From Adenanthera pavonina (lineage: Eukaryota > Streptophyta > Magnoliopsida > Fabales > Fabaceae): a stretch of 64,000 bases of DNA. The stretch covers positions 12,567,501-12,631,500 of the forward strand of contig JAIVEN010000015.1 of assembly GCA_026686845.1 (NCBI GenBank), given 5' to 3'. The notes beneath the pieces were generated by a model, which searched no databases, was not told where the DNA came from, and saw only the letters and a list, made by a program, of their open reading frames with translations. Below, in pieces: positions 35,792 through 47,972 of the stretch (position 1 is the first letter of the stretch; every line of letters starts with the position of its first letter). A program made the position numbers and the translations under genes.

Positions 35792-35796
35792 ATGTT

Positions 35797-37380
35797 AGTC
35801 CATAATTGTCATCGTCTATTGGAGCTAATTTTTTTTTTTTACCAGACTATTGGAGCTAATTAGCTAAAGGAGTAGAATAGGTTTTCTCTTTTTTTCCCTA
35901 AAGAAAAGCAATATTACAAAAACCGAAGAGAAGAGACCAGGGTCTCTCCTCCATATACCTCTCCTGCCATGGTGCTGCCACCGTGGTAGGTTTTTTTTTT
36001 TTAATTTTAATAAACAATGTAGCAGGTTTTTATTTTTAATTCTAATTTTTTAAATTTAAATTTATAGACAAAAATATATTTTTAGAAATTATGTAAATAT
36101 ATATTTTGTATAATTTTAAATTTATTTATTTTTTAAAAAACTACATAAAACAATATTCAATTTTTATTGTATAATATTTTTAATAAATAAAAATTTTAAA
36201 ACTGTATAAAATATATATATATGGGTTTTTGAAAAATATATTTTTTATTTATAAATTTTAATTTTTAAAAAATTAACAAAAGGTGCGGAGAGATCCGAGT
36301 CCGTAGAGAAGCCAGCAGTACGTGACAAAAGGATATAGGAGCAGCTGTCTCGCTGCATAGCTCAGAATCACGTGAAGCCCCAGTAACCACCATGCCACAG
36401 TGATAATAGATTCACAGGAGATGCACAAATATTATTTTTATACCTACTTTTTTATTCTTTTATTGCTCATTTAATAAATTTAGTACTTAAAAAAAAAACT
36501 CTAGGAATGAGAGAGAAAGGGGTGAGGGAGATGGTAAATTTTTAAAATATTACACCTAATAATAATTTAATGTTGGATGATAAATTATAGTAAACATTAA
36601 ATTTATTAAATTAATAAAATGCATTCAAACATAAATTTATAAAATTAAAATAAATTAATGATTTTGCTCATAAAATATATTTTTGACTCAATTTTTTAAA
36701 AATAAAGTCACTACATATGATCTTTTAATAAAAATAATTATCACCAGGCATGTGCATAATCAATTAGTACACTCGCATAATCAAATTAATAATAGATTTG
36801 TTGATGTGATGAAAAAAAAATGTCGCATAATTATTTTTCCCCCAGTTCTTGTAAAGACTTTTCTAGAAATTTTGCATAATACTTATTATGGAATCTGCAT
36901 ACTTTTGCTTCATAAGATATAGGATAGGAGTATTAATTCTTTTTTTAAAATATATACTCCTGATTTAATATTATTATTAGGCATTCTCTTCACAGGCTAT
37001 ATTAATTTATTTTTTCCTACATACTCTTTATCTCATACCTTTCCCTAGACTAATCATTCCACTCGTTGCATGGCCAGGAATGACATAAGGAAAATATATA
37101 TATCTAAGAAAAGAAAAAATGGAAAAATTTATTATTCATCACAAGAATTTAAACAAAATCTGATAAAATCCAAAAGTTATGCAATTTGAGACATTCCAAT
37201 TATTTGATGTTGATCGTACTCCTGGAAAATAGAGTGTAAAAATAGAGGTGTATAAGGAGTCAGTAAATAGAAGTATACAATGATGAATGACATATTTAAC
37301 TTCAAACTAAAAGACATAAACAACACACACATAAAAATCATTGTTCAATTTAGAGCATTTTTTTTTGTGATATTTTAATT
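35797..37380. other. Receptor-like kinase upstream region and AT-rich intergenic DNA
   Basis: A short duplication of ATTGGAGCTAATT flanks a T-run at about 35818-35862. A G-box core CACGTG lies at 36369-36374. Otherwise it is AT-rich with no supported gene. Confidence 0.45.
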
Positions 37381-37689
37381 TGAGATGGAAACGCAGATTC
37401 AAAAGCTTTTTCCTTTAAGGAGACATTATATATGTGTGAAACAAAAAGATTTACATAATACAAGAAATGGAACAAATTCAAAAGCTCGAAGATCACTTGC
37501 AACCAATGCACTGCATGTTAATGCAACGGTTGCTTTTGAAGGAAGATTGTCGTTTTGCGTGAGAGATATAGAGTGCTTTCAACGGGAAGAGCGGTGGGGC
37601 GGTGGCATGTGAGTCCCCATTCCCACTGACTTTTTTCCTGTCCGCACAACGCCGTAAATTCCGTCGCAATGAGGGAAAGATAATTTAAC

Positions 37690-38230
37690 CACCAGTACTA
37701 CTGTATAAGACTCCCAAACCCCCCCTTTTTCTGCCTTTTTTTTTTTTTCCCAGCCCCTTAAGTTCATCTTTTCTTCAGTCTCTACTTGCACACACGTCAA
37801 TAAGTGTGTGTCTGTCTTGGGTTGGAGAGAGGGGTTAGTCTGCCGAATCCTTCACAAGGTCTTCTTGCTACGATTCCTACAGTATCCAAAAAGTAGATGA
37901 GACAGGATATCGAAGAATTTTGTCGATTCGGGGAAAGAAAACGAGAGGAGTTTTTTTTTTTCCCCTTCCCGTTTTGGGTGAATACGGTAAAACTGCATCC
38001 CAAAACACGAGCATCAAGACCTTGTTAAAGATGTACTAGCATTTAACAAAAGCTAGATGGAGTATCTCTCAAAACTTGAAAAATGTTTTCTTTGTAGATC
38101 CTCCTCCTTGTATAAAGGAGCTTGTGATGAAGGATGCTTCTAGGACTCTTTTGTTCCCTGCTTATATGTTGTAAGCTTTGGGAGTTATCCCCCCCGTGTA
38201 TCAGAAATTAAAAAAAGTTATAGCTTTGAT
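37690..38230 (+). other. Possible orphan transcription unit or retroelement 3' end
   Basis: Sequence composition changes here: TGTATAAGAC at about 37702, then pyrimidine-rich leader-like sequence, an ATG at 37897 with a 43-codon frame to 38028, then less AT-rich DNA ending with TATGTTGTAAGCTTTGGGAG near 38166. It could be a noncoding transcript, a gene relic or a LINE 3' end. No domain is recognisable. Confidence 0.25.
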
Positions 38231-40816
38231 GTGACTTGGGTGTCTAGTCACATAATTTAATGCATGAGTTTTTTTTTCCCTAAGGTATCTAATATTCAAT
38301 ATTATTATATTAAATTTAAGTATTTTTAGGTTTAAATACAATAATTATATTATTAAATTTAAGTTTTTTAGGTTTAAATAAAATAATTATCCTAACATAA
38401 TTTTTTCTGTATACAAAATTTGACCTTGCATCAGCTCTTTTTCTTTTTTGGTAAACACATTGCACCAGCTTTTTAACACAAGGAGGAAGGAGTCAAGGGA
38501 CTGATACCAGCTGAGCCCAAGAGTAAAGAACCAACGAGATAACAAGACAGCTGTGCTTTTTTCAAGATATTATAATTATGAAGAAATCTAGGAAGCCCAT
38601 ATCATAATGTCGCCAAACAGACTTGTTTAACTAACGAGGTTTTTTTTTTGGGGGGGGGGGTGTGTTGGGTCGTGGGGGGTCAACAACCAGCGCGGATCAA
38701 TCACAGATGTACCAGAACCTGAATTAGAACAGCCCACATGAAACAAATTTGCGCTTAAAATGGAACAAAACAAATATGCAGCCCAGTTGATTAATAACTC
38801 ATTGAAGGCTCTGTCTGCCTGCCAGGCCTTTTGTCCCATAATGTTTCAGAAATTATATTTTGGTGTATATGGTTATGGCGTTATGGGTTTTACTTTACGC
38901 TTGCATCATTTAGAGAGTGTTTGTTTTAGATTTTTATAAATTAAACTCTACTTTCTAACTATCATTTTTTTTTATCCAAATAACTTTTTAATAAACTTTT
39001 TATTTTTATTTAAATTTTATTTTTATAAACTTTTATTCTAAAAATATTTTTATAAAAAGACAAACCAAACGGACACTTAGTGAGGTCTCCTAGTTGTAAG
39101 GGAGGCTTTAGAAGCAATCTTCTGAATTTAATTCGTCTCTATCATACTTGAGTGTTTCTAACCATTCCATTAACACCTTAATTGTTTGACACTTTTAGAC
39201 ATAAATCTTTATTCTCATTGTTTAACATAAAACACTTTCGTATAAATATTTTTTAATTTCATACAGTCATAATTGTTCGTCACTCTCTGTCTGTCACACA
39301 CACCCCCACACACGCGTAAGTAATAGATCAATAATTTTTTTACTGGTCCTATACATGACAAAAACCTCTTGCAAAATATATATATATATATATACTAAAC
39401 ATAAATAAAGAAATCACAACTTACGGAAGCTAGTCCTCGATAATGTTTTAGTGTCCCTTTGTTTGGTTTTTTTAGTGAATTTTGGTAAAATTGGTTTTAG
39501 ATTAATATATTTATATTTAGATACTTTATTTAAAAATTAGTTCTGACAAAACTCTTAATTTTCTTTTAAATTGAGTTTAAATTTTATCTTATGATTAATT
39601 TGATTTAATTTTCTTGAACTAAAATTTAATTTACATTTATTTAATTAGAAACATAGTATATCTGATATAATATTTTCTTACAAGTCATAGTCTATGAAAA
39701 TTAAAATTTTAAAAGAATATTTTAGTCAATAGATAGGAAAAATTTTATGAAAAATTTATTTTTCTAATTTTTTCATTTTTTCTTATTTTTATTGATTTAT
39801 TTTTATCTGATTTTAAAATAAATGTAGATGAAAATGAAAAAGTAAAACAGAAAAAAGCATGTCCCTATCTCCTTTTACTGAAACTCCATTTTGGGCTGAA
39901 AATAATTCTCCAACGAGAGTGAAAAATTAAGTCAAACACATTTTGAATATATCAAACCAAGTTTAATGCTCCAAACTTGGTTACCATAGTGTTGCTAAGC
40001 ATTTAAAAGTTGTTGTTGTTGTGCTATAGCCTTATTGTGAACATTATCAGGATGTCAAATTTGGACCAAAAATAGATACTTGAAAACCATTAACTAAGTT
40101 AGCATACGCTCCATCCAATTAAGCTATGTGCTTGTTAGCGACCAATAGATATACTTTATTACATCATTATTTATATCACTAAAAAATATAATAAATTGGT
40201 GATTAAAACTCATAACTCCAAATTCAGCTTCTCTCCACTTCTTTCTATCTTCTTCCACTTCTCTGCTGGGTGTATACCCTTAAGATCAAATCCATATGGT
40301 TCAAATTTAATATTTCATAAAAAAAATTACTAAAATGTTAAAATTTAAACTATAAATAGATAAATCTAAACTATCATAATTTAATTTAAACCATCCATAA
40401 CTTAAAGAGAAAAGGAAGAGGAAAGAAGCTAGATTGTATAACTCCTTTAATAAAATCTAACAAAACTAAAACTAGCATACAAATAAAAACGAATCTTCTC
40501 AATAAGAATTTTAGTTAGGAGAGAAATTGGAAGTATAGTGGTGTAAGTCATGCATCCGACTCATTCAAATAGAGAAATGAACAATTCTGAATTTTTTTAT
40601 TAATAAAAGATGTGTAAATATATATATATACTAATTTCGGTCCAAGATATAAGATATAAGTACTATTTTATAAATTTTTTTGAACCAAAATATAAGTTTT
40701 CTTTAGGTAAAATTAAAAGTAATAATTTTTTTTTAATTTACCCTTATCATTAATTAGCTCATGAGAGAGAAATTTATTTTAAAAATTATATTTATTAAAA
40801 GTAATGTTAAAAATAA
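38231..40816. other. AT-rich intergenic stretch with MITE-like pieces
   Basis: No gene is supported. A T9-G10 junction lies at about 38641-38660. A compact repeat at about 38924-39080 starts with AGTGTTTGTTTTAGA and ends AACCAAACGGACACTTAG, forming short inverted ends typical of small MITEs. Confidence 0.45.
38924..39080. mobile_element. Short MITE-like element
   Basis: About 155 bp, AT-rich, bounded by GTGTTTGTTTTAGA and the inverted CTAAGTGTCCGTTTGGTTT. The ends are imperfect inverted repeats and no target duplication was verified. Confidence 0.4.
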
Positions 40817-41100
40817 TACTCCATTCGGTCCTATATATAGGATCTTTTGTCATGGTTTTAAATATAAGACCTTTTATAATATATGAGGTAGTATTTATTA
40901 TACATTTTCAAAAAATATCCCTAGTTAATGTATCCAAAGAGAAAGAGAAAGAGATTAAATAAGGGTAGATTTGAAAAAATATTAGAATTTTCAGAAAAAT
41001 TGAGATAATTAATTAGTTTTAATTCTAATTTTTAATCCATATAATTTGATTAAAAGGGTCTTATATTAAGAATTAAAAAAAATATAAATATTTAATAAAT
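40817..41100. mobile_element. Stowaway-like MITE, copy C (inverted, one end decayed)
   Basis: It starts TACTCCATTCGGTCCTATAT and continues GGATCTTTTGTCAT, ATATAAGACCTTTTATAATA, ATTTATTATACATTTTC, AGATTAAATAAGGGTA, matching the element at 47679-47972 in reverse orientation nearly throughout. The far end is degraded, so its boundary is approximate. Confidence 0.75.
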
Positions 41101-41390
41101 TTAAGTAATTTATCTCCTTACCCTAGTTTACGTGCACCTTTTAAAAAAATTTATATTTTGGAATAACGTGAAGTAATTGAGGGGTATACCACATGATTTA
41201 TGAGAATGGACAAAAAGGGGTGGTAGGAGAAGAAAAATAGAATAGTTGATAGGGCCTGGGGAAGTGCGCAGCTCCCATACTGACTGTTGGGTTGAAACGA
41301 TAAGGGAACAATCAATTCCATTGAATCCGGATCCAGAAATTGACGAGAGCGCGTTAGTTATGATGAATCATATACATAGATACTTTCGCT

Positions 41391-41643
41391 AGTCTCTATT
41401 TTATAAGGTATTATTTAAAAAATTTATTTAATTTTATTTATAAGATGTTGTATTATTTTTTTATTTAATTTTTTTATTTTTTATTTAATAATTTTTTTAT
41501 CTCATAAATTATTCCAGTCTTTAATTAATAGGGATAAGATTGAAAATTTATACTATTTTTTTATAAATTTAAGAGCATAATTATATCTTTTTAATACCCG
41601 TGCAATGAAAAATAATATCTTATAAATGAGATCGAAGAGAGTA
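41391..41643. mobile_element. Stowaway-like MITE with ~30-bp TIRs
   Basis: The left end TACTTTCGCTAGTCTCTATT is followed by TTATAAGGTATT. The reverse complement of the right end is TACTCTCTTCGATCTCATTT followed by ATAAGATATT. The core is AT-rich and noncoding, bounded by TA dinucleotides. It is a different family from copies A-C. Confidence 0.75.
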
Positions 41644-43283
41644 TATATTGTTCAGTCTAAATTTGTAATGAGTAAACTTTTGAGAATTTTATGAGGCCCA
41701 TTTAAAAATTTGTAAGGCTTAAAATAATGAAGGCTCATAATTTATTTAATTAAATCAATTAAGAATGAATATTGGTCTATACAAAGCCAAGGCCAACGAT
41801 CACTTTGTCTTTTAATAAAAATATAGTCGCATTTCCCCCTTCAATCAACTTGAAATATATATATATATATATATATATGTATTGCGTGTAAAAAAGAATT
41901 TGCTCTGGGATGTCGTGTCTTTTAATAAATATTGATAAAATAAATGATTTTCAACTATGAATATGGATCATGAATTTACTATATTAAAAAAGTTTCGATT
42001 CAGCTACTTGGACTTCGATGATAAAATTAACCTGTGGGATGAAAACAGTATTCGGAATTTTTTTTTATGGAGGGAAAAAGTTTAGATTAAAGATCAAATT
42101 TTACATGTTAAGATTGTCATATAATAACAAGAAATAAATATTAAAAAATATCAGTATTCCTTTCTCAATTAAAGTTACAGGTGTAGAGCAGCTTTTTATG
42201 CAGAAATATTAATAATAAAAATAAAATGAGCCGCACCAAAGATTAGTCTAGGTGATAATATTAATGTAATTTTTATTTTTACCTGAAGATGATATTGTAA
42301 TTGGGTGTGCATGTGAATAATATTTAGAATTCAAAGATTATAAATTATGATGTAATAAAAAATAAAATAAACCGTAAATCACGAACTCCTTACATTTTCC
42401 TTCCTTGCTTGTTTAACTATCTTTGAAAGATTGGATAAAGAAGAAGAAGAAGAAGAAAAAGAATAAACTTTTTTCAGTATTGGATCAGAAATATCTCAAG
42501 TAGTAGAAACTAACTTATTGGGATACTAAAGTTAAATTATAGACTCATCATAGTTTGAGATAAAAAATAATAAATTTATTATAAAATATGACCTATTACT
42601 ATTTATTATTTTAATTTTATTACTCAATATTTTAAATTTTAATATTTTTTATTAATTAATTTTTTTTCTTTCTAATTATAATTGCTTTTAAAATAAAATT
42701 TTGTCACACAACTTGTTACATTTCCCTTCATCCCTTAACCTTTTATGATTGGAGTGACTTGGCAACTGACACACTTACCAATCCACACATGTATCATCAA
42801 TCAACTCAAAGATTCTGTCCACATTTATAAATTATATATAAATATATTTTCTACTGTACATATTATAAGAACTTCTAATTATTTCAACTATTAAGAAAAA
42901 TTAGTTATATATTTTAAAATTTTTTAAAAAAATTAATATTTTAATTTTAATCTTATTAATTACCAATGATAATTATTTTAAAAATTTATTTTTTCTATTA
43001 TTTTTTAACTTACAAGATGATAATTAATGAGAATAAAAAAAATAAACTTTTATTAAAAATTACATAACCCATTATGTTTTGAACCAAATAATCTTGAACT
43101 TTTATAATATGAAGCAGAGGGAGTATATTTTATTCTCCTTATTTCAAAATAATTATCACTTTAAAATTTTTTTCATATTTTAAAATAATTATTACTTGAT
43201 AATTTTCAAAGTAACATTAACATTTTTAATAATTTTAACCTTAATAATAATAAAGGTAGAGAGAATCATTAAAGAGTTTTATA

Positions 43284-43565
43284 TATTTTCTCAATTTTAA
43301 AATAATTGTCACTTTAGAGTTATACAAGCAGATTAAGAAAGCTAATAAAAAATCTAAAATTTAAAAAACTTTGATTATATTTTACTATGGTGATTAGTGC
43401 CATTATTAATTATGTAGTACTATTTTATATCTCTTCCTTTATTATAATTAAAGGGAAAATTTGTTCAAATATAATTAATGCATTCCTAAAAATTTTAAAG
43501 TGATAATTGTTTTGAAAAAAAGAAAAAAAATTCAAAGTGACAATTATTTTGAAATGAAAAGAGTA
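43284..43565. mobile_element. Stowaway-like MITE (AATTGTCAC family)
   Basis: The left end TTTCTCAATTTTAAAATAAT continues TGTCACTTT. The right end reads AAAGTGACAATTATTTTGAA then ATGAAAAGAG, its inverted counterpart. A related, more decayed sequence precedes it at about 43115-43265. Confidence 0.6.
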
Positions 43566-44297
43566 AATAATAAAGGTATTAAATAAAATATAATTAATTT
43601 TTGTTAATTTTTAAGATATACATTAATTTTTTTAACATGTATGTATAATTCTAAAGTAACAATTATTTTAAAATAAAGAGAATATTGCATAAAGTTTGAA
43701 ATAAATTACCTAGCTAAAAAAAGTTTGAGATAAATTACAATATCTATAATTTATAAATAACACTAAAGTGAGTTTCATATATTTGTATGGAACTCAAAAT
43801 ACATCACATAAATCTTCACTTATGAACAATGTAATTTTCTATATATATCTTTTTTACGTTTTATATTGTTATTGATGTGATTATCATATAAGTCATATAT
43901 TCTTTAATTTGAGTAAAAAAATATAAAATATATTTTTAAAATAATGAGTGATTATCATATAGTTTTAATTTACTATTCAATTTTCATTACTTTAAAAATG
44001 ATTTCTCCTAATTTAAATATTTTAAATTTATTAAAAACAAAATTTACTCTTTTTATTTTATTCATTCATGCAAGTATATTTTATTTTATTAACGCATGTA
44101 TTGTGCATATGCAAAACTTTTATATTTGCTTAATTTCTTACACATTTCATCGAGGTTTAAATATTAAAAAGTTATTAAAATTTTAAAAGTTTTAAAGTTT
44201 TTTTTATTTTGTTTTGCAAGATTAAAATATTTATTTTATTTTTTATTTTTAAAATCCATTGGGTTCAGATAGATGCATTGGACAATAATAAATAATA

Positions 44298-45481
44298 GGG
44301 GAAATTATCATTTAAGACCAAGATCTCAATTTAATTACAGAATGTAACCTATTGTTCATTTAATCACAAAAAAGACTAACTTTTTAAAATTAAATATTAA
44401 AATATGAAATTACCAAAATACCCCATGTGTTATATCTCCCCCCGCAAGTGATAGGTCAACGGCTGGCGGTAACTGGTCAATATTTGTCAGAAAAAATACC
44501 TTACAACTTCTTTTTTGAGATTTTACAACTTAATTTTTAAATTTTTATTTTACAATTTCTTTTTCACAATCTACAGTTTCTTTACTTTAAATTTGTAATT
44601 TATTTTCCAAATTTTTCCTATGAATTGTTTCAGTGATTTTACAATTTCTTTTTCAAATTTTACAATTTACTTACTCTGAATTTGTAATTTATTTTTCAAG
44701 TTTTTATTATAAATGGTTTCAATGTTTTATAACTTCCTTTATAAAATTTACAACTTATTTACTCTAAATTTGTAACTTGTTTTCGAAATTTTTACTTCAA
44801 TGTTATTGCAACTTCTTTTACATATTTTATAACTTACTTACTCTGAATTTGTAACTCGTTTTCCAAATTTTTACTATCAATTATTTTAGTAAAAATTTTT
44901 ACTAGTAGCAAAATATGTTAAAAAAGTTGTAAAAGCACCGAAAAAATTTATAGTAAAAATTTAAAGGATAAATTGCAAATTCAGAGTAAGTAAGTTGTAA
45001 ATTTAAGAAATAAAGTTATTAAACACTGAAACCATTTATAATAAAAACTTGGAAAACAAGTTGTAAATTCAAAGTAGGTAAGTTGTAAAAGTATTGAAAC
45101 CATTCATAGGAAAAAATTGGAAAATAAGTTGCAAATTGAGAAAAATAAATTATAAAATAAAAATTTAAAAATTGAGTTGTAAATTTAAAACAAACAAATT
45201 ATAAAACCTAAAGAAAGAAGTTGTAAAGTACTTTTTTATGGACGTTGACCGGTCGCCCGCAGCCATTGACCGGTCACTGGCAATTGTTGACCGGCATTGA
45301 CTGATAGACACTGGCTGTTGACTGTCACTGACAGGAGGAGATATAACACATGGGGGCATTTGTGTAATTTCATATTTTTAATATTTAATTTTAAAAAATT
45401 AATTCTTTTTTTGTGATAAAAGAATAGTAGAGCTCATTTTGGAATTAAATTAAGATCTTAATCCTAAATGGTAATTTCACC
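44298..45481. mobile_element. Foldback Mutator-like element, 1184 bp, with 9-bp TSD
   Basis: The ends are GGGGAAATTATCATTTA (left) and, inverted, GGTGAAATTACCATTTA (right). Terminal arms match over about 140 bp (shared: AATTTAATT, ATCACAAAAAA, TTTTTAAAATTAAATATTAA, ATGTGTTATATCTCC). The direct repeat TAAATAATA is perfect at 44289-44297 and 45482-45490, the 9-bp duplication expected for Mutator-like elements. The interior is also an inverted repeat: about 44490-44885 (AATTTGTAA repeats every 80-89 bp, AAATTTTTACT) pairs with 44890-45230 (TTACAAATT-type complements). Almost the whole element can fold into one hairpin. It has no transposase. Confidence 0.9.
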
Positions 45482-45490
45482 TAAATAATA

Positions 45491-47678
45491 TGAAATCCAG
45501 CGAGGGATATACTTTACGTGTCTTTTCATCAAACTCCCATATTTTATCTTTTGACCAAATATTAAACTCCTATTATACTTAGGCTTAGCTAACTAGACTA
45601 GACTCTACAATATATTTTCTTTTTCGCCCCTCCTGACTCCGAAAATAGATCCAAAATAGATCCTTTTCTGCCGTTACAGGGGATTTGGACTGTTTAGAAA
45701 AATTTTGGACGGTTTAGATTTTTTATATAATTTTTTAAATTTTAATATATATTTTTTAATTTTTAAAGAAATAAAACATTAAATAAAAATAATTTCTCAA
45801 CAATAAGATTTAAAAAGATAATATTTACTAAAAAATATTAAAAAAATATAAAATAAAATCTAAATCATCCATATTTTTTTGGACGACCCAGATGTACTCT
45901 CAAAATAGCAGCTGAGACTAATGTAGAGAAAACCAGGTCCCCTGGCTCCTGGTAAACCAGTCGTAGTAGCAACGTGTGGGAAAGGAAACAACAAATACCC
46001 AACTATTTTTTGCCATCACGAGGTCGTGACTGAATCACCAATTTAATTCTTGTTTCTCAATCAAACTCACAGCCTGTTCGGAAAATTTTTTGCAATGCCA
46101 AATGTTGATTTACAAACATGAGTTTTGTAAATCTTTGTGTTTGACAATTTTTTAAAGATCATTTTACAAACTGAAGTTTAGCTTCTAAACATAATTTTAG
46201 CCAATAAATTGAAAAATTTTCTTTTTAATTTACAAACATATTTTTGTCTTATAATTATTTATCAAATTTACTTTTATAATAAAAATCATCCAAATATAAA
46301 TTACACTACAATAAATTTATTTTTATCCAAATTTTATTTTATCAAACTTTATTTTATTTTAACTTAATTTTATAAATTAAAAACCAAATAGGTTATCAAT
46401 TTTTCGCTTTCTTATAATAATAATCAATCAATAATAATATCCAATTTAATAAAAAATAATATCCAATTTAGTAACTCCAATATTGTTTGTTTGGCTTGCC
46501 TTCCTCATTTCTAAGAAATTTGACCCTCTTCCCTAACTATCTCTCTCATTATAACTTATTATTCTTTTTAATTCTCTTTGTAAGGGAAAAAAAACTATTT
46601 TACGGGTATTTAGAGAAACATTTTTTGTTAGTTAAAATTAATTAAGTTGTTTTATATTTTAAATTCATTTTAAAATTATCTCTACTTAATTTAATACTAA
46701 TTTAAATTAATAATATATTTAATGTTTTTTTTACATAATTAATGAAAAGTAATTTTTGAAAAAAAATTAATGCACCATTTAACTTTTTTTTTTATATTTA
46801 GAACTACAAAATTTTTTTTCTTATAAAATAAGACCATAGGAAGTATAACTTAGGGGTGCATAAAGACTAGGTAAGATCGGGTTGATAGTCACGCAATACC
46901 TGGTTTTTGTAATGTCGAGCAGGACTAAACTAACCCGGCATACAAGATTAGGGTTAACTCGATCTTGAAAAGTATTTAAAAATAAAAATAAATTAATTTT
47001 ATTTATTAAAAAAATATTTTAAAAAAATAATATTATAATAAAAAATAACATTTGTTAAAAATATAAATAAATAATTATGCATTATTTTTATCTAAAATTA
47101 AGAAATTAATTTAAAATTTTAATAAAATTAAAAGATTGAATTCTTAAAAAATTTATAATAATATAATTAATATATTATATATAACGTATTAAGAAAAATA
47201 TTATATAAAAATAATATTTATAAATTTAAAAAATATATATATATATATTGGGACTAGAAAAATCAGGTTCAATATAATCTAGTGTCTAATCTAATATCAT
47301 CTCTAGGACCAACCTGGTGTGTCGTGTAACTTATCCCAACCTAGAACATTATTTGACATTCAAATACGAACCACAATTCATAAGTTAGTAATTATATCAT
47401 AGGGAAAAAAAATGTAAAAGTCCAAACCTCATTTTTTGTTGCCCAATAATTCCTCCTTAAAAAGTGCGAAACACAACAAAATAGATGCATAATGTGGGTC
47501 CTACTCCCACATCAAAGGCATCAACTCCCACGAGGCGAATCTGCAAAAGGAGCAAATGGCCGGTCCCACAACCGCCCATTTAAAGGTATGACAATCCACG
47601 CGGCGAACCTTCATTGGTGGACCATTTTGGAAGTTAACCATATAATGGAATACTCACTCCGGCGGTTTTTTACTGTAC
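45491..47678. other. AT-rich intergenic stretch with MITE-like pieces
   Basis: No gene is supported. Imperfect inverted segments at about 45690-45890 (TTTTGGACGGTTTAGATTTT versus the inverted GGATGATTTAGATTTT) and about 46072-46397 (CCTGTTCGGAAAAT versus AACCAAATAGGTT) look like small decayed MITEs. Confidence 0.45.
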
Positions 47679-47972
47679 TACTGCCTCCTTTCCTTCCATC
47701 CTTATTACTCTCTCTTATTCTTAATATAAGACTATTTTAACTGAATCACGCGAATTAAGAATAGAAGTTAAAATTAATTAATTACCTCGATTTCTCTGAA
47801 AATCTCAATATTTTTCTCAAAATACCCTTATTTAATCTCTCTCTTTTTTCCTTTGATACATTAAATAGGAGTATTTTTTGGAAATGTATAATAAATATCA
47901 CCTCGTATATTGTAAAGGGTCTTATATTTAAGATCAAGTCAAAAGATCCTATATATAGGACCGGAGGGAGTA
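47679..47972. mobile_element. Stowaway-like MITE, copy B
   Basis: It is bounded by TA. The right end reads CCTATATATAGGACCGGAGGGAGTA, whose final GGACCGGAGGGAGTA is the inverted TACTCCCTCCGGTCC terminus typical of Stowaway-like MITEs. The interior is shared with copies A and C (AATTAATTACCTCGATTTCT, CCTTATTTAATCTCTCTC, AATGTATAATAAATAT). It is about 294 bp and noncoding. Confidence 0.8.

Larger units (their letters stand above)
41101..44288. other. AT-rich intergenic stretch with MITEs
   Basis: Apart from the separately listed MITEs, I see only AT-rich sequence, an AT run at about 41856-41878 and a GAA run at about 42438-42460. No gene is supported. Confidence 0.5.
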
